A DNA stretch of 64,000 bases, taken from the NCBI RefSeq assembly GCF_039523435.1, contig NZ_BAAAFH010000022.1:682001-746000 (forward strand), written 5' to 3'. Position numbers and translations under genes: made by a program. The stretch's first letter is position 1. Each line of letters opens with the position of its first letter. The stretch is from Wandonia haliotis. Its GTDB lineage: Bacteria > Bacteroidota > Bacteroidia > Flavobacteriales_D > Crocinitomicaceae. Positions 53,406 to 63,888 of the stretch are shown one piece after another. The notes under the pieces are model-generated. The model made no database searches. It saw only the letters and a program-made list of their open reading frames with translations, and was not told the origin of the DNA.

Positions 53406-54707
53406 TCAACCATTCAGCGCTTGTTTATAACGTTCAATTGCCCGTTCTCTGGCTGTCTTATGCTCAACAATTGGCTTGGGATAAGTTTGTGAACCAAATT
53501 CTTTCACCCATTTCCGAACATATATCCGATCCGGGTCAAATTTTTCCAGTTGCAGCGTCGGATTAAATACCCGGAAATAAGGCGCCGCATCACACCCACA
53601 GGAAGCAGCCCACTGCCATCCTCCAACGTTAGCTGCGAGATCAAAATCCAGTAGCTTTTCTGCAAAATACCGCTCTCCCCAACGCCAGTCAATTAACAAA
53701 TGTTTGGTCAAAAAACTCGCCGTTACCATCCGGACACGATTGTGCATATAACCGGTTTCATTTAACTCTCGCATTCCTGCATCAACAAGTGGATATCCGG
53801 TTTTCCCTTCACACCAGGCAGCAAATAATTTTTCATCATTCTCCCATTCAATTCTATCATATTGCGGCTTGAAGGCATCAGAAACAGTTTGCGGAAAATG
53901 AAATAAAATCATTTGGTAAAAATCTCTCCAAATCAATTCATTCAGAAAAGATTCATTTATTGTTTCTGCCTGTGCTACTAACTTTCGAATGCTGATCGTC
54001 CCAAACCGGAGATGAACAGACAAACGACTCGTTCCCTTAACAGATGGTATATCCCGGGTTTCGTGGTATTTTTCCAAAATAGCATCTTCAACACAATTTG
54101 CAGGGAATTCTACAGTTGGGGTTTCTTCAAATCCTAATTCGCTCAGTCCGGGGATTTTTGTTTGCTCTCCTCCTGAATTTAAATTCTTCAGGTACTTTTC
54201 AACAGGATACGACTTTATATAAAATGTATTCAGTTTGGATTTCCATTTTCTTGAATACGGTGTAAAAACAGTATAGGGAAGCCCATCCTCTTTAAGAACC
54301 TCATCTTTTTCAAAAATGACATGATCTTTTGCTCCGACAAATGCTACTCCCTGCTCTTTCAATAATTCATAAATCGCCTTATCCCTCTCCAGAGCAGACG
54401 GTTCATAATCCCGGTTTGTATATACTGTACTCACTTTCTCTAAAAGTAAAATTTCTCTGAATACATCTTCCGGATTTCCAAAATACACCCACAAATCCAC
54501 TCCCAAACGGTTATATTCTTCTTTCAATTTCTGTACATAGTCATAAATAAATTGAACCCGTAAATCCTTCTTGGGAAGTTTCTCCAGAATAGTTTTATCA
54601 AAAATAAAAAGGGGTTGTACAGGATCGCTTCCTTTTAACGCCTTAAACAGTCCTGCATTATCAGAAAGACGTAAATCTCTCCTATGCCAAAAAACACTTA
54701 CTTTCAT
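53406..54707 (-). CDS. Deoxyribodipyrimidine photolyase/cryptochrome (class I-like)
   Basis: Blue-light flavoprotein, probably repairing cyclobutane pyrimidine dimers. The 433 residues comprise an antenna-binding Rossmann domain (FWHRRDLRLSDNAGLFKAL) and a FAD-binding helical domain with TSRLSVHLRFGTISIR, ELIWRDFYQMILF, GYPLVDAGMRELNETGYMHNR and DLAANVGGWQWAASCGCDAAPYFRVFNP. The His, Asn and Trp residues of a repair-type photolyase pocket are present. A separate cryptochrome role cannot be excluded. It is divergent from the 55-59 kb adhesin genes. Confidence 0.93.
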   Translation of the reverse strand: MKVSVFWHRRDLRLSDNAGLFKALKGSDPVQPLFIFDKTILEKLPKKDLRVQFIYDYVQKLKEEYNRLGVDLWVYFGNPEDVFREILLLEKVSTVYTNRDYEPSALERDKAIYELLKEQGVAFVGAKDHVIFEKDEVLKEDGLPYTVFTPYSRKWKSKLNTFYIKSYPVEKYLKNLNSGGEQTKIPGLSELGFEETPTVEFPANCVEDAILEKYHETRDIPSVKGTSRLSVHLRFGTISIRKLVAQAETINESFLNELIWRDFYQMILFHFPQTVSDAFKPQYDRIEWENDEKLFAAWCEGKTGYPLVDAGMRELNETGYMHNRVRMVTASFLTKHLLIDWRWGERYFAEKLLDFDLAANVGGWQWAASCGCDAAPYFRVFNPTLQLEKFDPDRIYVRKWVKEFGSQTYPKPIVEHKTARERAIERYKQALNG

Positions 54708-55136
54708 CTGTTACTCTCCTCTTTTTAACACAGAACACATGTTTTCTTCAATTGTTTAACACTTTCCCAAAAAAGCACCTATTGACAGAAAAAATAGTTT
54801 TGTTAAATTTTAAATCACTATTCCAAAAATTCGTGTAAAACACATATAATCAGGCGTATTAAACTTTTTTCAGCAACCAAATTAAGTGTATATTCGTCAC
54901 CATGATGTACTGACACGAAAGATACTATGAAAGACCGAATACTACTAATAAATTCAGTTTCAGCTGTCTTTATTCTCCGTTTTTCACTTACGTGCAACTA
55001 TAAGGCTACGTCAAACTACGTCAGGTGAAATTCAGAAACCGAGGAATTGATTTTCTTCTGTTCTGATCGACACACACAATAACCTTCACCTATTTTTTCG
55101 ACAGCCGTAAAAACAATTATAAAAGAATTGGTTGTT
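54708..55136 (+). other. 429-bp intergenic region between photolyase and giant adhesin
   Basis: No sure gene. An exact -7 box TAGTTTTG is at 54795-54802 without a clear TTTG at -33; used for the adhesin it gives a leader of about 335 bases. A 33-codon ATG frame is at 54927-55028 without good support. A short direct repeat CTACGTCA occurs at about 55007 and 55017. The TTGTCC repeat of the 6-18 kb cluster is absent here. Confidence 0.5.
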
Positions 55137-58100
55137 ATGAAACTTAAACTATTACTACTTGTACTATTTACGTATGTTTTTTCATACAAATACTCTTATT
55201 CCTGTGACGGTATGTCCGTCTCTGTACTTTCCAATACGTATTTAGGGAATGGAGTCTACGAAGTAACCGTTGAGTATTGCGAATGGGTTTCTAATGGAGG
55301 GTCTTCCGCAGTTACAGGTATCATTATTCAAACAAACGGGGCGAACATATTAGGAACATCTACTCCTTCATTTACAAGTAACGCCACAGGAGCCGTTATC
55401 AATTATTCACTTGTCAATTCCAACACTGCTGAATGGGGAAGCTGGGACAATAATCCGGCAGTTACACCTTTTCTTCGTATTGGAGACCCTACACAATGTG
55501 TAACCATAGTTTTACAAACTGATGCAGAAGTAACATCTATTTCAATGGCAGGTTCTTCCTCATCTTCTAATGATGGTTCAGGATATAGCACCTGGATGGG
55601 AAGATACACATGTAATACTAGTACTTCTACACCAGCAGTAGTATGTTCTTCAGCATGGAGCGCACCCATACTTTGCGAGGGAGACAACACTCCTATAGAT
55701 CTGAACAATTATACCAGTGCAAATGGTGTCTTTTCAGGATCAGGAGTAGACCCCACAACAGGAATTTTCAATCCTGCAACGGCAACCTTTCCTGCATCAG
55801 TGATGCTATATGTCGGAGATGCACAGTTCAATTGCCAAACAACCCATGTCATAAATCCGGTTTCATTAAACCTGCAGGATTTCCCGGATCAAACTATCTG
55901 TCAGGGAGAGTCTGTTCAACTTGATGTTACTGCAACCGGAGGTGTCAGCAATTGTAATTACACGCTTGTATTAAATGATTCCGGATCAGATGGCTGGACC
56001 GGAGGAGCATCTGTAGACCTGCTGGTCAATGGAAATGTACAGGGAAATTATACAATCTCGGGTTCTGCCAGTTCAGCATCATTTACAATTCCTGTTTCTA
56101 CAAATGACGTAATCACGTTTTCCTATAATTCCGGTGCAAATAATAATCAAAACACCATCAACCTGAACAATACTTCCGGAAATAATGTGTATTCTCAATC
56201 CAACCCTTCCGGGGGGACTTTACCGGGCAGTGTAATTGTCGTCTGTCAGGATCCGAATAATGCTTATTCCTGGACACCCTCTACAGGTCTTTCCAATACG
56301 ACGTCTCCTATTCCGATAGCCTCTCCAACCACCACAACAACCTACAATGTAACCGTCACAAATCCGGCTTCGGGCTGTCAATCATCGGAATCAATAACCG
56401 TCACCGTCAATACACCTCAACCACCCGTGTTTGACCCCTTTCCCGATATTTGTCAGGATGCCCCCCAACCTACACTACCTGCAACATCAAACAATGGGAT
56501 CAGTGGAAGTTGGTCTCCTTCCACGATAGATACAAGTACACCGGGTACTTACACATTAACTTTCACACCGGATAATACAAATAGTTGTCCTTCCGGACCC
56601 ATTACCCAAACGTTAACAGTTCTCTCAGCAAACGATCCTTTGTGTGCTCCACCATGTAATGCAACCGCAGGAAATGACGGACCTTATTGTCAGGGGGCCA
56701 CCATTAATTTAAGTGGATCAGGTGGAGGCACTTACTCATGGACAGGACCTAATGGCTTCAGTTCTTCTCAGCAGAACCCAACTCTTCCGAATGCTACCCC
56801 TGCGATGTCAGGAACCTATACACTCACCATTGACGACAACGGATGTATTGCTGTCTCCACTACCACTGTTACGGTAAATCCATCTCCCACTGTTAATGGT
56901 GGAGCAGACCAGACAATTTGCAATGGGACAAGTGTAACATTAACTGCCTCAGGGAATGCTGCTTCATACACATGGAATAATGGAATCTCTAATGGCGTGG
57001 CTTTCACTCCGAGTTCAACCACTACTTATACAGTTACCGGAACCTCGTCTGCCGGATGTACAAGTACGGATCAGGTTACTGTTACTGTACACCCGTTACC
57101 AACCGTATCAGCAGGAAATGATTTTTCCGTTTGTACCGGCTCTACTGTTACACTCTCCGGTTCGGGGGCAGATAGTTATACATGGGACAATGGTGTAAAC
57201 GATGGTGTGCCCTTTACTATCAACGGCACAACCACTTATGAAGTAACCGGAACAGATGCTTTTGGTTGTCAGAATACAGATAATATTACAGTAACTGTTA
57301 ATACCAATGCACCTATTAATGCGGGTACAGATCTTGCTATCTGTGAAGGTGCGTCTACCACGCTGGTAGCTTCGGGAGGAGTATCTTACACCTGGGACAA
57401 TAACCTGGGAACAGGAGTATCTCATACGATTAGTCCAACGGTAACCACTACATATACTGTATCCGGAACTGACGCTAATGGCTGTACAGGAACAGATCAG
57501 GTAACAATCACTGTCCACCCCAATCCATTTACAACGATAACGGGTGATAATGAATATTGTCAGGGATTTACAGCACAAATTGACGCCGGATCCGGATTTG
57601 CACACTATCAATGGTCAAATGGAGCTACAACACAAACTACTCAGGTCACAACCGCAGATAATCCAATATCCGTTACGGTGCAAACAACTGAAGGGTGTAG
57701 TTACCAAACTCCGGATTATACTGTCAGTGAAGTTCCTCAAATTCAAACTTCCCAAACTCTTAGAATATGTCAGGGAGCCTCCGCTTTGATTCATAGTAAT
57801 CCGGAAACAACAGCCGGAGTTTATCCACAGGTATTTACCTCTTCCAATGGGTGCGACTCTACTTCCACCATCACCCTTATTGTTGATCCTCTGCCAAATG
57901 TACAGGCCGGAACGGATCAAACAGTTTGTGCCGGAACCAGCATTACACTAAATGGTGCAGGAGCTACCAGTTATGTCTGGGACAATTCTGTTACTGACGG
58001 AGTATCCTTTACTCCCGGCATCGGAACAACTATTTATACAGTTACCGGAACTGACAACAACGGATGTCAGAACACAGATAACCTGACGGTAACCTTGCTT

Positions 58101-59390
58101 CCTTTACCCACAGCAACTATTTCCGGAACAGCAACCGTATGTATTAATGCTACCTCCCCTGTCGTGACCTTTACGGGAGCAGCTGGAACAGCACCCTATA
58201 CATTCACCTATAACATCGACGGAGGAGCTTCGCAAACGATTACAACTCCAACAGGAAGTAATTCCATCACGGTTCAGGTTCCAACAGGTGTTCCCGGTGT
58301 GTTCACGTATAATTTAGAAAGCGTTGAAGATGCATCCGTATCTTCCTGTTCACAACTTCAACCCAACTCTGTTACTGTTACTATCCATGATCAACCTACG
58401 GTATTTGCCGGAAATGATATTTCCGTTTGTGAAGGAGAAACAGTTGTATTATCTGCTTCCGGTGCGACATCCTATAGCTGGGACAATGGTGTCAGTAACG
58501 GAGTTTCCTTTATCCCCAATCAAACAACTACTTATACGGTAACAGGAACCTCCCAAACAGGTTGTAGCAATACAGATCAGGTAACCGTAACAGTTAATGC
58601 GATTCCTGATGTTCAATTCTCCGGAGATGCACTAACGGGATGCTCACCTGTAACAACTGTATTCAGCAATCTTTCTACCGGAAACGGAGCCAATTGTGTT
58701 TGGAATTTCGGGAATGGTCAAACAGCCAGTAGTTGCGGCAGTGTTTCATCTGTTTATAACGGGATTGGATGTTACGATGTTTCTCTTACCGTTACCAGTT
58801 CAGCGGGTTGTACTGCAACAAGTTCCGTAGCAGACTATATCTGTGTCGAACCGGATCCGGTTGCTGAATTCTCCGCTGATCCGGATCATTTATCTACCAT
58901 CAATCTGACGTCCCAGATGGTAAACACTTCCTATGGTGCTGACTCGTATGTCTGGGACTTCGGAGATGGTTCCGGAACGTCTACTGATTTTTCTCCTTCT
59001 CATACGTTCCCGGATGAGACAGGATCCTATACCATTACTTTGACAGTATTCTCCGATATTGGATGTTCTGATGTTGCACAGCAGACTATTACGGTAAAAG
59101 AAGAGCTGCTTTTTTATGTTCCGAATACATTCACTCCTGACAACGACGACTACAATGAAGTTTTCAAACCTATCTTCACATCGGGATATGATCCGTTCAA
59201 TTATCACTTAACCATATTTAACCGATGGGGAGAAATTCTTTTCGAATCGTATGATGCTGAGTTCGGATGGGACGGAACGTATGGAGGTACTATTGTCCAG
59301 GACGGCACTTATATCTGGAAGATAACTGTCAAAAAGAGCTATGTAGATGACCGGGAAGAATTTATAGGCCATATAAATCTGATTCGATGA
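55137..59390 (+). CDS. Giant Cys-containing Ig-repeat adhesin with T9SS type B sorting domain
   Basis: Secreted surface protein of 1417 residues from ATG 55137 (MKLKLLLLVLFTYVFS signal peptide). The first 280 residues include a unique Cys-bearing beta region and a CUB-like or jelly-roll segment (CNYTLVLNDSGSDGWTGGASV). Then come five copies of a roughly 70-residue Ig-like repeat (pattern AGxDxxxCxGxxxxLxAxGAxSYxWDNGVxxGV...TTTYTVTGTxxxGCxxTDxVTVTV). Three copies are in tandem and two stand apart. Two PKD domains (CVWNFGNGQ, SYVWDFGDGSG) and a type B sorting domain (FYVPNTFTPDNDDYNEVF, FNRWGEILF, GHINLIR) follow. It overlaps the next gene by 4 bases. A role in adhesion or gliding is plausible; the ligand is unknown. 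Confidence 0.9.
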   Translation: MKLKLLLLVLFTYVFSYKYSYSCDGMSVSVLSNTYLGNGVYEVTVEYCEWVSNGGSSAVTGIIIQTNGANILGTSTPSFTSNATGAVINYSLVNSNTAEWGSWDNNPAVTPFLRIGDPTQCVTIVLQTDAEVTSISMAGSSSSSNDGSGYSTWMGRYTCNTSTSTPAVVCSSAWSAPILCEGDNTPIDLNNYTSANGVFSGSGVDPTTGIFNPATATFPASVMLYVGDAQFNCQTTHVINPVSLNLQDFPDQTICQGESVQLDVTATGGVSNCNYTLVLNDSGSDGWTGGASVDLLVNGNVQGNYTISGSASSASFTIPVSTNDVITFSYNSGANNNQNTINLNNTSGNNVYSQSNPSGGTLPGSVIVVCQDPNNAYSWTPSTGLSNTTSPIPIASPTTTTTYNVTVTNPASGCQSSESITVTVNTPQPPVFDPFPDICQDAPQPTLPATSNNGISGSWSPSTIDTSTPGTYTLTFTPDNTNSCPSGPITQTLTVLSANDPLCAPPCNATAGNDGPYCQGATINLSGSGGGTYSWTGPNGFSSSQQNPTLPNATPAMSGTYTLTIDDNGCIAVSTTTVTVNPSPTVNGGADQTICNGTSVTLTASGNAASYTWNNGISNGVAFTPSSTTTYTVTGTSSAGCTSTDQVTVTVHPLPTVSAGNDFSVCTGSTVTLSGSGADSYTWDNGVNDGVPFTINGTTTYEVTGTDAFGCQNTDNITVTVNTNAPINAGTDLAICEGASTTLVASGGVSYTWDNNLGTGVSHTISPTVTTTYTVSGTDANGCTGTDQVTITVHPNPFTTITGDNEYCQGFTAQIDAGSGFAHYQWSNGATTQTTQVTTADNPISVTVQTTEGCSYQTPDYTVSEVPQIQTSQTLRICQGASALIHSNPETTAGVYPQVFTSSNGCDSTSTITLIVDPLPNVQAGTDQTVCAGTSITLNGAGATSYVWDNSVTDGVSFTPGIGTTIYTVTGTDNNGCQNTDNLTVTLLPLPTATISGTATVCINATSPVVTFTGAAGTAPYTFTYNIDGGASQTITTPTGSNSITVQVPTGVPGVFTYNLESVEDASVSSCSQLQPNSVTVTIHDQPTVFAGNDISVCEGETVVLSASGATSYSWDNGVSNGVSFIPNQTTTYTVTGTSQTGCSNTDQVTVTVNAIPDVQFSGDALTGCSPVTTVFSNLSTGNGANCVWNFGNGQTASSCGSVSSVYNGIGCYDVSLTVTSSAGCTATSSVADYICVEPDPVAEFSADPDHLSTINLTSQMVNTSYGADSYVWDFGDGSGTSTDFSPSHTFPDETGSYTITLTVFSDIGCSDVAQQTITVKEELLFYVPNTFTPDNDDYNEVFKPIFTSGYDPFNYHLTIFNRWGEILFESYDAEFGWDGTYGGTIVQDGTYIWKITVKKSYVDDREEFIGHINLIR

Positions 59391-61039
59391 TCGTCAAGCA
59401 CCATTTTTTATTTTTCAGGTTTCTACCTGTACTCACCCTCTGGTTTATGAGTTTTTTCCTCAATGCTCAGGAATGGAACAACCTGATTACGGGAACTTCT
59501 AATGGCATGACCGAAGGAACTGCCATTGATTACACATCCGGAGGATCAATATGCTTCACAGGAAACTTCAGGAATGATTTTTCTATCGGCTCTTCTCATC
59601 TACCGGGTCATAGTTTCTACAATGGGATGATAGGAAAATGTTCTCCGGATGGAACGATAGCCTGGGTAGAAAGCATAACATCTACACGGGATATTTCTAT
59701 GCAATCTGTACGGGTAAGCGATCAGTTTCTTTTAGTGGCAGGTGAATTCAGCGATTCTCTTTTCATACGGAATGATACACTTGTGAACGCTTTTCAGAAA
59801 GGAATATTTCTTTCTCTTTTTGATACTTCCGGAAATTATTTTGCCTCCATTACTCCAGTGGTTGAAAGTGCCAGTATTTTTGATGTGCTTTTCTCCGAAG
59901 ATAAACAGATTTATGTCACAGGTCAGTTTTACAGGTCTTTTGAACTGGACGGATTTGAGCTTGATTCACCTGCAGATTTTAATATGTTTACGTTTAAGTA
60001 TGATTTGAATACGCAAACTACCGAATGGCTCATAGCAAGCGACGGCTACGGAACTTCGGGGAATGGTATTGATCTGGATGAAGACGGTAATATCTATATC
60101 ATTGGTAGTTATGGAGACAACACTTCTATTCTGGGCAATCTGTTGGATAATAATAATTCCAACCACAATTTTTATGTTTTAAAAACCGATTCAAACGGCA
60201 ACTTTCAATGGGTCAAAACGATCCGGGGAGAAGGTCAGGTACATGGTACTGCTATAACGGTTGCAAAAAACGGAACTTCCTATTTTACAGGAGATTTTCA
60301 GTTATCGGTAGACTCGTTAGCCGGATCTGTTATTACAGCCGAAGGATTTTCCAGTGCTTTGGTGGGTAAACTGGATCACAATGGAGAACTGGTCTGGCTG
60401 GAAGCCATCGGAGGAACAGGAGAAGACAAGGGTGTTGACGTACTTCTCGATTCGCTGGAAGCTCCAATATTTCTTATTAACAGTGGAGAAAACCCTTACA
60501 TTGGAAGCATACCGGTAGCCCTGAATGGTTTTGTTGAGCCGTTGCTCGTTAAATTACATCCTGATAACGGTGAATTAGTCTGGCAGCAAACTATTTCGGC
60601 ACAATCTCCTTCGGGTACTGTGAATCCACTTGGAATGGCCTGCTTCGATGGAAGCATTGCCATAATTGGCCGAAACAGGACAGGACTTGTATTCGAGAAT
60701 ACACTTTATGAGGCTCCTTATCTACGGGATTTTTTCATTGCCACGGTACAAGACACTACTTTTCTTCCTGTTTCAACAGCTTCTCTTCCCGATCAACAGG
60801 AAAATCAGTTCACGGTGTTTCCAAATCCTTCTTCTGCTTCTTTTCACGTAGCAGGAGCGAATAAACTAAAACAAGTTGAAGTTTACACAACAAGTGGCAC
60901 GTTGGTTCAACGTATCTCCACACCAGACAATAGTCTCCCCTTTTCATTTGGAGAAACACTATATCCGGGAAATTATATCTTTCGCATGACAGATACAGAA
61001 GGATATCAATATACAGTAATAGGAGTGAAAATTCAATAA
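59387..61039 (+). CDS. Secreted beta-propeller-like protein with T9SS type A sorting domain
   Basis: Exported protein of 550 residues with a signal peptide (about residues 1-27). Repeated propeller-like strands follow (GMTEGTAIDYTSGGSICFTGNF, SIFDVLFSEDKQIYVTGQFY, NGIDLDEDGNIYIIGSYGDN, AITVAKNGTSYFTGDF), resembling SBBP-type repeats. The C-terminus is a type A sorting domain (FTVFPNPSSASFHVAGANK to YTVIGVKIQ). ATG overlaps the stop of the giant adhesin (ATGA), so both are co-translated and may interact on the cell surface. A strong terminator follows. Confidence 0.87.
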   Translation: MIVKHHFLFFRFLPVLTLWFMSFFLNAQEWNNLITGTSNGMTEGTAIDYTSGGSICFTGNFRNDFSIGSSHLPGHSFYNGMIGKCSPDGTIAWVESITSTRDISMQSVRVSDQFLLVAGEFSDSLFIRNDTLVNAFQKGIFLSLFDTSGNYFASITPVVESASIFDVLFSEDKQIYVTGQFYRSFELDGFELDSPADFNMFTFKYDLNTQTTEWLIASDGYGTSGNGIDLDEDGNIYIIGSYGDNTSILGNLLDNNNSNHNFYVLKTDSNGNFQWVKTIRGEGQVHGTAITVAKNGTSYFTGDFQLSVDSLAGSVITAEGFSSALVGKLDHNGELVWLEAIGGTGEDKGVDVLLDSLEAPIFLINSGENPYIGSIPVALNGFVEPLLVKLHPDNGELVWQQTISAQSPSGTVNPLGMACFDGSIAIIGRNRTGLVFENTLYEAPYLRDFFIATVQDTTFLPVSTASLPDQQENQFTVFPNPSSASFHVAGANKLKQVEVYTTSGTLVQRISTPDNSLPFSFGETLYPGNYIFRMTDTEGYQYTVIGVKIQ

Positions 61040-61075
61040 AAGCAACTGCTCTTTTTTTAGAGCAGTTGCTTTTAT
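61036..61075. terminator. Bidirectional terminator between the type A protein and leuS
   Basis: A perfect 17-bp stem (61036-61052 with 61059-61075) around loop TTTTTT; arms ATAAAAGCAACTGCTCT. A and T runs at both outer ends serve both convergent genes. Confidence 0.92.
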
Positions 61076-61078
61076 CAA

Positions 61079-63850
61079 TTACATAACAATATTTACAATT
61101 CTTCCGGGCACAACAATTACCTTTTTAGGCTGGTTTCCTTCCAGGTATTTTTGCGCCTGTTCTGAAGCAAGGACTGTTTTTTCCACATCCTCTTTTCCCA
61201 TATCAGTCGGTAAAGCTATTTTGAAGCGCATTTTTCCATTGAAGGAAACCGGGTAGTCGAATGAATTTTCCACCAAAAACTCTTCTTTGAACTCCGGCCA
61301 TTGTGCATACGCAATCGAGGTAGTATACCCCAGTTTTTTCCATAATTCTTCTGCAATATGCGGTCCAAAAGGTGCTAATAGCACCAGTAAATCACCCAAA
61401 ACAGCTTTGTTATTGCATTTCTGATCCGTCAATTCATTCACTGCTATCATAAATGCTGAAACCGGTGTGTTAAACGAATAACGTTCAAGGTCTTCGGTAA
61501 CTTTCTTAATTGTTTTATGCAATGTTTTTAATGCTTCCGGTTGTGGCTGCTGATCAACCACTTCCAACTCTCCCTGTCCGTTATGAAACAAACGCCACAA
61601 CTTTCGCAAAAAGTTGTGAACTCCGTTAATTCCTTTTGTATCCCAGGGTTTTGCCTGTTCCAGTGGTCCCAGAAACATTTCGTACATACGCAATGTATCC
61701 GCACCAAATTTTTCTACCAACTCATCCGGAGTTTGTACATTGAATTTAGACTTGGACATTTTTTCAACTTCGTGACCGCAAACATAGGTTCCATCCTCTT
61801 CGAGGATAAATTCAGCATTTGCATAATCAGGACGGGATTTCTTAAATGCTTCAATATCCAAACGGTCATTGTCTACCAGATTAATATCGACGTGAAGTGC
61901 AATCGTATCAAAGTCATCCTTTTTTGAAACAGAAACAAACTTTCCTGTTTCTTTATCCCTGTAAACAAAACTACTTCTCCCCAAAATCATCCCCTGATTG
62001 ATCAGCTTTTTAAAAGGCTCATCAAAAGAGATGTATCCCATATCGTATAAGAATTTTGTCCAGAAACGAGCATACAATAAGTGTCCGGTAGCGTGTTCCG
62101 AACCTCCGATATACAAGTCTACATTTTGCCAGTAATCTGCTTTTTCTTTTGCGACAAATTCACCGTCATTCTTCGGATCCATATACCGCAGGAAATACCA
62201 GCTCGATCCTGCCCATCCCGGCATGGTGTTAAATTCCATTCGCTCACCTTCAAAGACATTCCAGTCTTCCCGTTTTGCACGTGCAAGAGGTGGTTCACCG
62301 TCTTCCGTTGGTAAATACGCATCTACTTTCGGCAATTCAACCGGAAGCTGATTATCTTCTACCATATATGGGACATCGTCTTTATAGTATACCGGGAATG
62401 GTTCTCCCCAGAATCGCTGGCGGGAAAACACAGCATCTCTCAATCGGTAATTCGTTTTTCCTTTACCGATTCCTTGTTTCTCGATCTCCTCAATAGCTTT
62501 TGCCATCGCTGCTTTCACGTCCAGTCCGGAAAGAAAATCAGAATCCGCAATCACACCTTCTTTTTCGGTATACGCAGCTTGTGAAATATCAATATCACTG
62601 AAAATATTCTTAATCGGAATACCAAAATGATTGGCAAAATCCCAGTCACGCTGATCCCCGCATGGAACTGCCATTACAGCACCAGTTCCGTATGAAGCCA
62701 ATACATAATCTCCTATCCAGATTGCTACTTTTTCTCCTGTAAAAGGATGTTTTGCGTATCCTCCGGTGAATTGTCCTGTGATGTTTTTCACATCCGATTG
62801 ACGATCCCGTTCTGTCTTCAGTGATGCTGCTTTTTTATAGGCTTCTACTTCTTCCTTGTACTCATCAGTTGTCAGGCTGTCCACCAAAGGATGTTCCGGA
62901 GCCAAAACCAGGAAAGAAACACCAAAAATAGTGTCGGGACGTGTCGTGAACACTTCGATAGCAGAATCAGCATCCGAGACCTGAAATTTAACCGAACACC
63001 CTACTGACTTTCCGATCCAGTTTCGTTGCTGTTCCTTGATCGAATCCGACCAGTCTATCCCTTCTAACCCCGTCAGCAATCGTTCTGCATACGCCTTGAT
63101 CCGCATGGACCATTGACGCATGAGTTTTTGCTCTACCGGATGACCACCTCTCTCTGAAAGTCCGTTTATAACTTCATCGTTGGCAAGTACAGTCCCCAAA
63201 GCCGGGCACCAGTTTACCCATGAATCAGCTAAATAAGTCAACCGATAATTCATCAGGATAGCCCGCTGTTCTTTTTCCGAAAACTCCTTCCACTCCGAAG
63301 CAGAGAAAGTTATTTCGCAATCATGCACCGCATTTACAGTTTCATTTCCTTCTTGAGCAAATCGTTCTTCTAATACTGATATCCGTTCTGCTTTATCCGA
63401 ATCGTTATTATACCAACAATCAAATAATTGCTTAAAAATCCATTGCGTCCATTTGTAATACTCCGGATTGGATGTTCTTACTTCTCTGTCCCAGTCAAAC
63501 GAAAAACCGATTTGGTCCAGCTGCTGACGATACCTCGTCACATTTTCTTCTGTAGTAACCGCAGGATGTTGTCCGGTCTGAATCGCATACTGCTCAGCCG
63601 GAAGCCCGAATGAATCATACCCCATCGGGTGCAATACGTTGAAACCCTTATGTCGTTTATAGCGCGCATAAATATCCGATGCAATATATCCCAGCGGATG
63701 TCCTACATGTAGTCCTGCTCCTGAAGGGTAAGGAAACATATCGAGCACATAATACTTTGGCTTATCAGAATTATCCTCTGCTCTGAATGTTTTGTTCTCT
63801 GCCCAGTATTTTCTCCAATCTGATTCAATCTCTCTGAAATTATATTCCAT
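61079..63850 (-). CDS. leuS: Leucyl-tRNA synthetase
   Basis: Class I synthetase charging tRNA-Leu, 923 residues from ATG 63850. The HIGH motif appears as SGAGLHVGHPLGY and the KMSKS motif as EVEKMSKSKFNVQ. The CP1 editing domain is present (TTRPDTIFGVSFLVLAPEHP, YGTGAVMAVPCGDQRDWDFA). An insertion between the catalytic core and KMSKS (GRSSFVYRDKETGKFVSVSKKDDFD) is typical, from memory, of Bacteroidota LeuRS. I reject the 47-codon upstream extension because it contains the promoter. A -7 box lies 38 bases before the ATG. Confidence 0.97.
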   Translation of the reverse strand: MEYNFREIESDWRKYWAENKTFRAEDNSDKPKYYVLDMFPYPSGAGLHVGHPLGYIASDIYARYKRHKGFNVLHPMGYDSFGLPAEQYAIQTGQHPAVTTEENVTRYRQQLDQIGFSFDWDREVRTSNPEYYKWTQWIFKQLFDCWYNNDSDKAERISVLEERFAQEGNETVNAVHDCEITFSASEWKEFSEKEQRAILMNYRLTYLADSWVNWCPALGTVLANDEVINGLSERGGHPVEQKLMRQWSMRIKAYAERLLTGLEGIDWSDSIKEQQRNWIGKSVGCSVKFQVSDADSAIEVFTTRPDTIFGVSFLVLAPEHPLVDSLTTDEYKEEVEAYKKAASLKTERDRQSDVKNITGQFTGGYAKHPFTGEKVAIWIGDYVLASYGTGAVMAVPCGDQRDWDFANHFGIPIKNIFSDIDISQAAYTEKEGVIADSDFLSGLDVKAAMAKAIEEIEKQGIGKGKTNYRLRDAVFSRQRFWGEPFPVYYKDDVPYMVEDNQLPVELPKVDAYLPTEDGEPPLARAKREDWNVFEGERMEFNTMPGWAGSSWYFLRYMDPKNDGEFVAKEKADYWQNVDLYIGGSEHATGHLLYARFWTKFLYDMGYISFDEPFKKLINQGMILGRSSFVYRDKETGKFVSVSKKDDFDTIALHVDINLVDNDRLDIEAFKKSRPDYANAEFILEEDGTYVCGHEVEKMSKSKFNVQTPDELVEKFGADTLRMYEMFLGPLEQAKPWDTKGINGVHNFLRKLWRLFHNGQGELEVVDQQPQPEALKTLHKTIKKVTEDLERYSFNTPVSAFMIAVNELTDQKCNNKAVLGDLLVLLAPFGPHIAEELWKKLGYTTSIAYAQWPEFKEEFLVENSFDYPVSFNGKMRFKIALPTDMGKEDVEKTVLASEQAQKYLEGNQPKKVIVVPGRIVNIVM

Positions 63851-63888
63851 CGGTAACGTGTTGTTTTTAACGTAAAAAATAATGGGAA

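Noticed and set aside
54927..55028. 33-codon frame before the giant adhesin
   Set aside because: It has a weak signal-like stretch but no conservation evidence and no ribosome-site support; I kept it only as part of the intergenic description.
57108..57611. 167-codon minus-strand frame inside the giant adhesin
   Set aside because: It mirrors the repeated Thr/Gly/Ser-rich codons of the adhesin, is low in complexity, and has no start context or homologous look.
56880..58620. Regular DNA repeats resembling a tandem array
   Set aside because: They are coding repeats of Ig-like domains about 70 residues long with diverged codons, not a CRISPR array or satellite.
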